Shown here piece after piece: positions 44,294-51,484 of a DNA stretch of 64,000 nt. This DNA is from CAIRDP01 sp037138335 (GTDB lineage: Bacteria; Bacteroidota; Bacteroidia; Bacteroidales; FEN-979), in NCBI GenBank assembly GCA_037138335.1, contig JBAXIO010000020.1, forward strand, positions 7,398-71,397, in the 5' to 3' direction. The first letter of the stretch is position 1; each line of letters opens with the position of its first letter. The translations under genes were made by a program, and so were the position numbers. The notes under the pieces were generated by a model that saw nothing but the letters and a program-made list of their open reading frames with translations, was not told where the DNA came from and made no database searches.

Positions 44294-44647
44294 TTACAGT
44301 ACTTTTAGTTTCTTCATTTCTTCAATTGTAATACTTGGCGGCATTTCTCCCTTTTTAATTTTATCAATCACAAGTTTGGCTATTTTTTCCGCATCGGCTT
44401 TTGTTTTAAAGCCTTCGTTTCCGGGCAGCCCGGGGATGCTGGACTGATGGATAAACAACTTTTTATCCATATAAATATCGTAACACCAGGTTTTATTTTC
44501 TGCCGGAATAATGGTGTAGGTATAATTTGCACTTTTCTGTGTTTTTCCATCCGGGAATTTTGCCGATCCCTTTTGCTGGTCTGGATTTGACAGGGAGTTC
44601 AAAGAAAATGCCAGGAATAGGAAAAAGAAAGACAGAACGGATCTCAT
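44294..44647 (-). CDS. DUF4907 domain-containing small secreted protein
   Basis: A 117-residue protein with a signal peptide (MRSVLSFFFLFLAFSLNSLS). The mature part matches DUF4907: TWCYDIYMDKKLFIHQSSIPGLPGNEGF followed by KADAEKIAKLVIDKIKKGEMPPSIT. Function unknown. Members of this family often precede a kelch-repeat T9SS protein, as here (18 nt upstream of it, same strand), which suggests that the two act together at the cell surface. Confidence 0.85.
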   Translation of the reverse strand: MRSVLSFFFLFLAFSLNSLSNPDQQKGSAKFPDGKTQKSANYTYTIIPAENKTWCYDIYMDKKLFIHQSSIPGLPGNEGFKTKADAEKIAKLVIDKIKKGEMPPSITIEEMKKLKVL

Positions 44648-44801
44648 GATTCAGATTCTTTTATTCAAAATACGATTTGAAACAAACTTAAATATACAAA
44701 ATGCCCGGATACGACTGATCTTGTATTATTTATCAAATTGTTATTAACCGGATCTGAAAAAGATAGGGTTTGGCCGGGGTTGGTAATAAATTCCGGGAGG
44801 G

Positions 44802-44836
44802 AAAAAAAGAAGGTCAAGATGTAAAATATCCTGACC
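44802..44836 (-). terminator. Terminator after tRNA-Val
   Basis: On the minus strand GGTCAGGAT pairs with ATCTTGACC (one mismatch) around a short AT loop, followed by TTCTTTTTTT. It begins 8 nt after the tRNA 3' end and is a standard intrinsic terminator. Confidence 0.75.
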
Positions 44837-44843
44837 CTGCTTG

Positions 44844-44918
44844 TGGGATGTACTGGATTCGAACCAGTGACCTCGCGCGTGTGAGGCGCGCGCTCTGAAC
44901 CGGCTGAGCTAACATCCC
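44844..44918 (-). tRNA. tRNA-Val (anticodon CAC)
   Basis: On the minus strand the sequence folds as a cloverleaf: acceptor GGGATGT with ACATCCC, D-arm GCTC/GAGC, anticodon stem CGCGC/GCGCG with loop CTCACAC (anticodon CAC, reading GUG Val), T-arm ACTGG-TTCGAAT-CCAGT, discriminator A. The genomic sequence after the discriminator is CA, so the full CCA end is probably added by enzyme. A TAnnTTTG box lies just upstream and a terminator downstream, so it is a single-gene transcript. Confidence 0.95.
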
Positions 44919-44929
44919 GGGGCTTTAAG

Positions 44930-44937
44930 CAAAGGTA
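44930..44937 (-). promoter_or_regulatory. -7 promoter box for tRNA-Val
   Basis: The minus strand reads TACCTTTG (TAnnTTTG), 11 nt before the mature 5' end of the tRNA. It is the same octamer as before aspS, leuS and fusA. Confidence 0.65.
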
Positions 44938-44983
44938 ATATTTTTTTCTTTGTAACATCTGAATTGCAAGGACAGGAATGGGC

Positions 44984-45802
44984 TTATGATATAAACCCAA
45001 TTCTGTCATCCTCTTCGAGAGGTTCGATCTTTTCGAAGTTCTTCCACCTGAAATTAACCCTTCGTCCGTGCTCATCCCAGGAATAAACATTGTCGAACAT
45101 CCTGCCGAACCTGAATTTGGAGGAATCATAATACACAGCATGGGCTACCTGTTCACCGGTGCTGATATCATTCCCTATGAATGCATATTTCACATGTAAA
45201 AGGATCTTCCCGTTGATTGAATCTATAAGTGCTTGCCTTAAATTGGAAGTTTCGGGTTCATCCAGGAAAATATCATAGTATAAAATACTTTCCATGTCGG
45301 CCATTTCTTCTTCATGCCTGAAGATCCTTATCCTTGAGTTGTTCTCAACAATCCATGCTTCAAACTTGCCTTTCATGTCGATGAGGGTCCTGCCTTTATT
45401 CCCAAGCCGTATTGACAGGAACCACTTGTCCTTGCGAAGGCGGATATAAACAAAACGGGTGGTGAAAATATCATCCCTCCTCCTGATCACAAAATAAACC
45501 AGGAAGCCCGAGAAGATCGAAGTAAAAAACAGGGAAGAAAAAGCTTCGGTCATAAGGATATACCTGCCGGAGGCAGTCAACGGGTAAATGTCGCCATATC
45601 CAATCGTATGAAATGAAACAATACTGAAGTAAATGGCTTTTTGAAAATCAATTGGCTCGTATACCCTCTGGATAGGCCTGTAGAAACCAATACTTCCGGT
45701 CTGGTAATACAAAATGGCAAACATGAAAATCAGGAAGGTATAAATCCCTATGGTAATAAGAAGGAACTTTATGATCTCACGGGTTTTGGCAGTGAATTGC
45801 AT
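44984..45802 (-). CDS. Inward-rectifier-like (Kir/KirBac) potassium channel
   Basis: A 272-residue two-TM channel. TM1 is at about residues 12-32, the pore helix and selectivity filter are FHTIGYGDIYP at about 70-80, and TM2 runs to about 115. The C-terminal 150 residues form an immunoglobulin-like cytoplasmic domain (DDIFTTRFVYIRLRKDKWFLSIRLGNKG), as in KirBac channels. It should conduct K+ across the inner membrane and may be gated by ligands bound to the cytoplasmic domain. A TAnnTTTG box is 20-27 nt before the start. Divergent from fusA. Confidence 0.88.
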   Translation of the reverse strand: MQFTAKTREIIKFLLITIGIYTFLIFMFAILYYQTGSIGFYRPIQRVYEPIDFQKAIYFSIVSFHTIGYGDIYPLTASGRYILMTEAFSSLFFTSIFSGFLVYFVIRRRDDIFTTRFVYIRLRKDKWFLSIRLGNKGRTLIDMKGKFEAWIVENNSRIRIFRHEEEMADMESILYYDIFLDEPETSNLRQALIDSINGKILLHVKYAFIGNDISTGEQVAHAVYYDSSKFRFGRMFDNVYSWDEHGRRVNFRWKNFEKIEPLEEDDRIGFIS

Positions 45803-45821
45803 GAGGAACGGATAGGCAAGT

Positions 45822-45829
45822 CAAATATA
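45822..45829 (-). promoter_or_regulatory. -7 promoter box for the K+ channel gene
   Basis: The minus strand reads TATATTTG (TAnnTTTG), 19 nt before the ATG at 45802. Confidence 0.55.
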
Positions 45830-45892
45830 CAATTTTTCACCCGGTCCCCAACCTCATTATTCATTGATTTCCCGACATGTTCAAAAAATTCG

Positions 45893-45900
45893 TACCTTTG
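45893..45900 (+). promoter_or_regulatory. -7 promoter box that fixes the fusA start
   Basis: TACCTTTG matches TAnnTTTG and ends 18 nt before the ATG at 45919. The frame is open further upstream to an ATG at 45877, but that start would precede this promoter, so 45919 is the better choice. Confidence 0.65.
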
Positions 45901-45918
45901 CACCCCAATTTGAAAATC

Positions 45919-47985
45919 ATGGCATTAAACAGAGTTAGAAATATAGGGATTGCGGCTCACATCGATGCAGGCAAGACCACAGTTACAGAACGTATACTGT
46001 TCCTTACAGGTACAACCCGTAAAATGGGCGAAGTTCACGACGGACAGGCTACCATGGACTTCATGAAACAGGAGCAGGAACGAGGCATCACCATTGCATC
46101 CGCTGCGATTTCCTGTGCCTGGAACAACCATGCCATCAACCTTATCGATACCCCGGGCCACGTTGACTTCACTATTGAAGTTGAACGTTCACTCCGTGTT
46201 ATTGACGGTATGATCGCTGTGTTTTGCGCTGTAGGCGGCGTTGAGCCCCAGAGTGAAACAGTATGGAACCAGGCCGACCGCTACCGTGTTCCCCGCATTG
46301 CGTTCATCAACAAGATGGACAGGGTGGGGGCCGATTTCCCCGCAGTTGTTGAGCAGATGAACAAATACCTCGACGCCAACGCTTTTCCTTTCCAGGTCCA
46401 GATGGGAGATGAAGAGCATTTCGAAGGCATTGTCGATGTAATTGAGAGGAAAGCCTACAGGTTTGAGGAAATGGAGAGGATAGAGATCCCCATCCCGGAA
46501 GAATATAAAGTGAAAGTTGAACAGGCAAGGGCAAAAGTGGTTGAAAAAGTCGCCGAATTCAACGAAGAGATCATGGAACTGTTCTTTGAAGAAAAAGAAG
46601 TGCCTGCCGATCTTCTGAAACGTGTTGCACGCGAAGCCACGCTAAAATTGCTCATCACCCCTGTTTTCTGCGGTGCGGCTTATAAAAATAAAGGTGTTCA
46701 GCTGATCCTCGACGCCGTAACCGATTATCTTCCTTCACCCATCGATAAAGGAGCCGTTACTGGTACCGACCTGGATGACCCTGAAAAATTGCACACCTGC
46801 CATCCTTCACCCAAGGAACCTTTTTCGGCGCTTGCATTTAAACTCATTCATGATCCTTACGTCGGACAGCAAACGTTTACCCGGGTATTCTCAGGCACTC
46901 TTAAAAGCGGGATGCAGGTATTCAATGCCACAAAGAAAAAGCATGAGCGCATCGGCCGTATCATGAAGATCCATGCCAAGGAAAGGGAGGAAGTTGCAGA
47001 AGCCGGCCCGGGGGATATCGTGGCGCTTATCGGCCTCAAGCTTACAAAGACAGGCGACACGCTCTGCAGCGATGAACATCGTTTACTGCTTGAAAACATT
47101 CATGTTCCGCCTTCAGTAATTGAATTGAAAATAACGCCTGCAAAGCGGGGCGACCAGTCAAAACTTGGAGAAGCCCTTCATAAGCTTACCACCGAAGACC
47201 CTTCTTTCAATGTCAGGTATGACGAGGAAACTGAAGAAACCGTGATCGCAGGGATGGGCGAGCTTCATCTCGAGATCATCGTTGACAGGCTCAAAACCGA
47301 ATTCAAGGTCGACGCCATTGTTGGCGAACCTTCCGTTGCCTTCCGCGAAACCATTACCCAGGAAGTGGAATCGAATTACAGGCATGTCAAGCAAACCGGC
47401 GGCAAAGGCCAGTTCGCACATACCGTGTTGCGCATTGAACCTAACCCTGGAAAAGGTTTTGAGTTTGTGGAACATATCAAAGGCGGGGCCATCCCTGCCG
47501 AATTTATCACATCGGTAAGAAAAGGGCTTGAAAAGAGCCTCGACAGGGGTATTCTTGCCGGGTATCCCATTGTTGATGTCCGCGTAACCCTTCTCGACGG
47601 AAGCTTCCATGCAGTTGACTCTTCGGATATGGCCTTCCAGACCTGTGCCGCCATCGGCTTCAAGCAGGGATTCATGAAATCCACTCCAATCCTCCTCGAA
47701 CCCATCATGAAAGTGGAAGTGAACACCCCCGACGAATACATTGGCGACATCGTGGGCAATCTCAACCGCCGCCGCGGGAAAATCGAAGGAATGCGGCGTT
47801 ACCGCAAAGGATCCCAGAAGATCAATGTATTTGTTCCCCTGATGGAAATGTTCGGTTATTCAAACCAGCTGCGGAACGTGTCATCGGGTCGTGCAAACTA
47901 TGCAATGGAATTCTACCAGTACCAGGCGCTTCCGAAAGCCTTGCAGGAAGAAGTGCTGAAGAAATTAACAGCAGAGAAAAAGTAA
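45919..47985 (+). CDS. Elongation factor G (FusA family)
   Basis: EF-G drives translocation of tRNA and mRNA on the ribosome, and ribosome recycling with RRF. The 688-residue protein has the five EF-G domains: G1 AHIDAGKTT, switch region GITIASAAISC, G3 DTPGHVDF, G4 NKMD and the later domain IV/V segments (TGGKGQFAHTVLRIEP, SGRANYAMEFYQY). It is not in a str operon here. Several features (MGEVHDGQATMDFMKQEQ) resemble the EF-G found outside the str operon, so it may be a second paralogue; I cannot tell without the rest of the genome. A gene for an aldo/keto reductase follows 4 nt after the stop. Confidence 0.93.
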   Translation: MALNRVRNIGIAAHIDAGKTTVTERILFLTGTTRKMGEVHDGQATMDFMKQEQERGITIASAAISCAWNNHAINLIDTPGHVDFTIEVERSLRVIDGMIAVFCAVGGVEPQSETVWNQADRYRVPRIAFINKMDRVGADFPAVVEQMNKYLDANAFPFQVQMGDEEHFEGIVDVIERKAYRFEEMERIEIPIPEEYKVKVEQARAKVVEKVAEFNEEIMELFFEEKEVPADLLKRVAREATLKLLITPVFCGAAYKNKGVQLILDAVTDYLPSPIDKGAVTGTDLDDPEKLHTCHPSPKEPFSALAFKLIHDPYVGQQTFTRVFSGTLKSGMQVFNATKKKHERIGRIMKIHAKEREEVAEAGPGDIVALIGLKLTKTGDTLCSDEHRLLLENIHVPPSVIELKITPAKRGDQSKLGEALHKLTTEDPSFNVRYDEETEETVIAGMGELHLEIIVDRLKTEFKVDAIVGEPSVAFRETITQEVESNYRHVKQTGGKGQFAHTVLRIEPNPGKGFEFVEHIKGGAIPAEFITSVRKGLEKSLDRGILAGYPIVDVRVTLLDGSFHAVDSSDMAFQTCAAIGFKQGFMKSTPILLEPIMKVEVNTPDEYIGDIVGNLNRRRGKIEGMRRYRKGSQKINVFVPLMEMFGYSNQLRNVSSGRANYAMEFYQYQALPKALQEEVLKKLTAEKK

Positions 47986-47989
47986 AATT

Positions 47990-49012
47990 ATGCGTTACAA
48001 TACCTTGGGAAATACGGGAGTCCTGGTATCCGAACTCTGCCTGGGCACGATGACTTTCGGAGGAAAAGGATTCTGGACCAATATCGGGAAACTGCCGCAG
48101 GAAGAAGTCACAAATCTTGTCAGGATAGCCCTCGAAAGCGGGATCAACTTCATTGATACTGCAAACGTTTATTCAGAAGGCCTTTCTGAAATAATGCTTG
48201 GCAAAGCCCTGAAAGACCTGGGAACCAACCGTCAGGATGTCTTCATCGCCACCAAGGTGAGGGGACGCATGGGCGAAGGGGTGAACCAGGTGGGACTATC
48301 TAGGCTTCACATACAATACAGCGTGGATGACAGCCTGCAAAGGCTGGGCCTCGGCCATATCGACCTGCTTTACATCCACGGGGTGGACCCGGTGACCGGA
48401 CTCGAAGAAACTATGCGTGGGCTCGAGGAAGTGGTCAGGTCGGGAAAGGTGCGCTACCTCGGCATCAGCAACCATCCCGCATGGATGGTGGTCAAAGCCA
48501 ATGCCATAGCGGAAAAGATGGGATGGAACAAATTCGTCGCCCTCCAGAATTATTACAGCATCGCCGGCCGTGACATCGAACGCGATATCGTTCCGATGGC
48601 TTTGTCGGAAAACCTCGGCATCATGCCCTGGAGCCCGCTGGCCGGGGGTTTCCTCTCGGGAAAGTTTACAAGGAAAACCCAAAAAGCCGGGGACAGCAGG
48701 CGTGACGAATTCGACTTTCCGCCGGTAAACAAAGAAAAGGCTTACGAAATCATCGAACTGATGCAGGAAATTGCCTCGGCCCATGGTGTTGCGGTTGCCC
48801 GCGTCGCACTCGCCTGGATGCTCCGTAAAAAAGGGATCACAAGCATCATTATCGGGGCGAAAAAAGAAGACCAGCTTCGCGAGAATATCGCTTCCACGAC
48901 CTTAATGTTGACTGCGGATGAGATGTCCCGCCTCGATTACGTGAGTGAACTTGGCAAGGAGTACCCCGGCTGGATGATAGAGCGCCAGGCCGACGGGCGT
49001 TTGCCGAAGTAA
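47990..49012 (+). CDS. Aldo/keto reductase
   Basis: A 340-residue NAD(P)H-dependent oxidoreductase of the YajO/Tas-like group. The TIM-barrel shows the usual signs: MRYNTLGNTGVLVSELCLGTMTFG at the N-terminus, FIDTANVYSEGLSE with the catalytic Asp and Tyr, LDLLYIHGVDP with the catalytic His, NYYSIAGRDIERD, and the cofactor-binding SIIIGAKKEDQLREN at the C-terminus. The physiological substrate is unknown. It lies 4 nt after the EF-G gene and is probably transcribed with it, without an obvious functional link. Confidence 0.9.
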   Translation: MRYNTLGNTGVLVSELCLGTMTFGGKGFWTNIGKLPQEEVTNLVRIALESGINFIDTANVYSEGLSEIMLGKALKDLGTNRQDVFIATKVRGRMGEGVNQVGLSRLHIQYSVDDSLQRLGLGHIDLLYIHGVDPVTGLEETMRGLEEVVRSGKVRYLGISNHPAWMVVKANAIAEKMGWNKFVALQNYYSIAGRDIERDIVPMALSENLGIMPWSPLAGGFLSGKFTRKTQKAGDSRRDEFDFPPVNKEKAYEIIELMQEIASAHGVAVARVALAWMLRKKGITSIIIGAKKEDQLRENIASTTLMLTADEMSRLDYVSELGKEYPGWMIERQADGRLPK

Positions 49013-49030
49013 TGTATCCGAAATCCGGAT

Positions 49031-50182
49031 TTATTTCTTCAACGAATATACCCCCACCCCGAACAGGTAAAACATGCAGGCTATCAGAATGTAAATCCCT
49101 GCGACCACACCGCTGATGTCGGTCACCCAGCCCATGAGCAGGGGAATGACGGCCCCGCCGGATATTGCGCTCATCATGAGGCCTGAGATTTCGTTGTTGC
49201 GGTCAGGGTATTTTTCAACTGCTATGGAGAATACAAGGGGCCAGATGTTCGCGACGAACATCCCGATAAGGAATACAAGCACCCAGGCTGCGGCTACCGA
49301 GGGGATGGCGAGGATGGCTATGAGGGCCAGGATGCCGAGAAACGATGTTCCCATCAGGAATTTACGTGGAGAGAATTTTGTAAGCATTATTGCGCCGGCA
49401 AAGGTCCCAAGCATACGCCCGAAGAAGTAAACGCTTCTTCCCGATTCTGCGGCAGTCTGTTCGATCCCGAAATGCTTGATGAGAAATTGCCCGGAATTCG
49501 AATTGAATCCTACGTCAACACCCACAACCACAAAGATCGCCAGCACCATCATTAAAATAAACCCATTGCCAAGCAGGCTGAACGCCGAGCCGAAGGTCAC
49601 TTTGATATTTTCCACCTTGCGCTCATCCACCCTGGTCATCCCCAACCATATCGCGGTGAGTATTGAAACTAATCCAAAAACAAGGAACAGCAGTTTCCAG
49701 TCGCCGAACTTCAGGGCGAAATAACCTGCCAGCGGGGCGCCTATCATGGAGCCAATAGCTTTAATGAACTGTGAAAAACTGAGGAAACTTGAGACCCGGT
49801 TTGAAGGCACAACATCCACGATCAAAGGATTTGCCGAAACCTGTACAATGGTATTCCCTATCCCTAACAATGCAAAACCAAATAAAACCATCGAGAAGGA
49901 ATAAATAAAATAAGGCACCAGCAACCCCAGGGCCGTGACAAGGATCCCGATGTTCAGCATCATGCGTTTGCCTATCCTCGCCTGCATGATCCCTACCGGA
50001 ACCGAGAGCAGTAAAAACCAGAGAAAAGCGGCTGAAGGGATAAGTTGTCCGAGGGTTGCGCTGAGGCTCATGTCTTTGCTCACACGGTCAACACCGATTC
50101 CAACCAGGTCGACAAAGCTCATTACGATAAAAGCCATCAGCACAGGCAAAAGCTTCGGGATGTTCAGTTTTTTTGTTTCCAT
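49031..50182 (-). CDS. MFS sugar permease (FucP-like)
   Basis: A protein of about 383 residues with some 12 membrane helices. The sequence MAFIVMSFVDLVGIGVDRVSK and the central FSQFIKAIGSMIGAPLAGYFA resemble the FucP/GluP group that imports L-fucose, glucose or related sugars with protons. The substrate cannot be assigned. The frame is open to 50257, but the ATG at 50182 (METKKLNIPKLLPVL) gives the normal N-terminus. It converges on the aldo/keto reductase gene and follows a terminator on its own strand (50231-50278). Confidence 0.82.
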   Translation of the reverse strand: METKKLNIPKLLPVLMAFIVMSFVDLVGIGVDRVSKDMSLSATLGQLIPSAAFLWFLLLSVPVGIMQARIGKRMMLNIGILVTALGLLVPYFIYSFSMVLFGFALLGIGNTIVQVSANPLIVDVVPSNRVSSFLSFSQFIKAIGSMIGAPLAGYFALKFGDWKLLFLVFGLVSILTAIWLGMTRVDERKVENIKVTFGSAFSLLGNGFILMMVLAIFVVVGVDVGFNSNSGQFLIKHFGIEQTAAESGRSVYFFGRMLGTFAGAIMLTKFSPRKFLMGTSFLGILALIAILAIPSVAAAWVLVFLIGMFVANIWPLVFSIAVEKYPDRNNEISGLMMSAISGGAVIPLLMGWVTDISGVVAGIYILIACMFYLFGVGVYSLKK

Positions 50183-50230
50183 GGAATAGTTGTTAGGGTG
50201 ATCAACTAACAGCAAATATATAAAAGTCCC

Positions 50231-50278
50231 TGACAGAAATAAAAAAGCTGCCTTCATAAAGAAAGCAGCTTTCTGTCA
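50231..50278 (-). terminator. Intrinsic terminator between the 50307 gene and the permease
   Basis: On the minus strand AAAGCTGC pairs with GCAGCTTT around a TTTCTTTATGAAG loop, followed by TTTTTTATTTC. The outer parts TGACAGAAA and TTTCTGTCA also pair, so the structure can act in both directions. It separates the small secreted protein gene from the permease gene. Confidence 0.8.
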
Positions 50279-50306
50279 ATCAGGAAAAATTCAACGGTAA
50301 AATGCC

Positions 50307-50657
50307 TTAGATGAGGCGGAATGAAAGTTTAATGCGGTAATACTGGTTGAGGGGGCTTCCGAGTTTTGAAAAACTGATCTCGCTGAATTTTTCCTTAATA
50401 TAGTCTCTAAGGGCTTCGTTATCAGTAGTGATGCGCTTGACAAGCAGCTTGCCATCGTTGGTCACTGTGAACAGTATGTCGGCGCAGCAGAGATTATCCC
50501 TGACCTTGATATAGCCGGGATGTTTGACCTGTTGCTGAATGGCTTCCCTGATGGTAGCTGCGGTGTCTTTAATGGTTTTCCCGGCAAAGGACGAGCCCCC
50601 GAGAAAGAGAAGGGTGATCAGAATTAAAACGAATTTTGAAATGGTTTTGGTTTTCAT
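50307..50657 (-). CDS. Small secreted protein, TonB-C-like
   Basis: A protein of about 116 residues with a signal peptide (MKTKTISKFVLILITLLFLGGSSFA). The mature part has two Cys residues (NLCCAD) and a TonB-C-like arrangement of strands (VTNDGKLLVKRITTDNEAL, SKLGSPLNQYYRIKLSFRL). Function unknown. The frame is open to an ATG at 50672, but a strong Shine-Dalgarno (GGAGG) lies between the two ATGs, 8 nt before the ATG at 50657. This is rare in this phylum and favours the second start. Confidence 0.75.
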   Translation of the reverse strand: MKTKTISKFVLILITLLFLGGSSFAGKTIKDTAATIREAIQQQVKHPGYIKVRDNLCCADILFTVTNDGKLLVKRITTDNEALRDYIKEKFSEISFSKLGSPLNQYYRIKLSFRLI

Positions 50658-50661
50658 GGTT

Positions 50662-50671
50662 TGTTCCTCCA
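50662..50671 (-). promoter_or_regulatory. Strong Shine-Dalgarno sequence (GGAGGAAC)
   Basis: The minus strand reads GGAGGAACAAACC before ATG 50657. Bacteroidota genes mostly lack such sequences, so a strong one here helps to choose the start and hints at efficient translation. Confidence 0.6.
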
Positions 50672-50672
50672 T

Positions 50673-51009
50673 ATATAATATATAATCAATAAGTCGGTTT
50701 TTATCGGGGAATGTTACAGGCTATTATATTATTTAACAACAGTTTAACACTTCACGAGGTCTTGAAACAAAAATACTTCCTGCCAACCCCATGATCAAAA
50801 ACTGATCGATAGCCACGGGCAAAACCATCGTATAATTCTGTGGACTATCGCTAAAATGATTACAGCTCATGGGCGGCCCGCTATTTTATCGCCCAAATGG
50901 CATTTTTCATGTGTGAATTTTACAGGCTTAAAATGCCCCTTCGGGGATTGAATAAATGATTTTTATTATCTTGTATCCCTTTTTGCCGTCAACCTTCAAC
51001 TTAAATCAT
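50673..51009. other. Intergenic region of about 340 bp with inverted repeats
   Basis: No gene was found. It has AT-rich sequence at the left, GGCATTTT (50899-50906) facing AAAATGCC (50930-50937), and a CCCC-TTC-GGGG hairpin (50936-50946) shortly before the lipoprotein gene. It probably holds the divergent promoters of the genes at 50657 and 51010, but no full TAnnTTTG match was seen. Confidence 0.5.
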
Positions 51010-51444
51010 ATGAAAAAATCCATCCTTATCCTTCTGATTGCCTCACTGGCTTTGGGAGGAACAGCTATTGTTTCCTGCAAGAAAAAGGTCAGTGATCCCA
51101 CTTATCCACAGCTGGTCGGGAACTGGAAAGGAAAAACAAGCCAGAATATCCCCATCGAAGTTGATGTCGCCAACAACGGGGGGGATCTTTACGTTACATA
51201 CGTCAACCTGAAATATTCAGCAGGGCCGGGGGATACTGCTTCAATCATCAGGTACAGCAGCAGCGGACTTTACCAGATGGCGGGAACTTCATTTTATATT
51301 TTCCTGGACGGAACGGCTCCGAATATATCCACTATAGCCGGGGTATACCATCTCGACACGCTTAAACTGGTAGGCAATTTCGTGGGTTATTCAGGCAACC
51401 CGCCTATTGCGACAAACGGAACTTACACTGCAACGAAACAGTAA
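51010..51444 (+). CDS. Small lipoprotein
   Basis: A protein of about 144 residues. The lipoprotein signal is MKKSILILLIASLALGGTA with IVSC as lipobox and Cys23 followed by KKK. The mature part (WKGKTSQNIPIEVDVANNGG, LYVTYVNLKYS, GVYHLDTLKLVGNFVGY) is a small beta-barrel-like domain. I do not recognise a family beyond general Bacteroidota lipoproteins. An ATG at 50956 is in frame, but the signal begins at 51010. The gene converges on the M64 gene with an octamer array between them. Confidence 0.72.
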   Translation: MKKSILILLIASLALGGTAIVSCKKKVSDPTYPQLVGNWKGKTSQNIPIEVDVANNGGDLYVTYVNLKYSAGPGDTASIIRYSSSGLYQMAGTSFYIFLDGTAPNISTIAGVYHLDTLKLVGNFVGYSGNPPIATNGTYTATKQ

Positions 51445-51460
51445 AACTGAATATCTTCCT

Positions 51461-51484
51461 TATCCAGTTATCCAGTAATCCAGT
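51461..51484. repeat. Three ATCCAGT octamers over the M64 stop codon
   Basis: TATCCAGT, TATCCAGT and AATCCAGT follow each other exactly between convergent genes. The TAA stop of the M64 gene (plus 51484-51486) is at the right end of the array. On the minus strand it reads ATTACTGG, ATAACTGG, the same unit as at 5912-5927, 45 kb away. Confidence 0.85.

Noticed and set aside
44641..44700. A -7 box for the DUF4907 gene (TATTTTG on the minus strand)
   Set aside because: It is one base short of TAnnTTTG and AT-rich sequence gives such near matches easily.
49012..49040. Terminator between the aldo/keto reductase and the permease (AAATCCGGATTT)
   Set aside because: The palindrome is only 12 nt and has no loop or T-run, so it is too weak to list.
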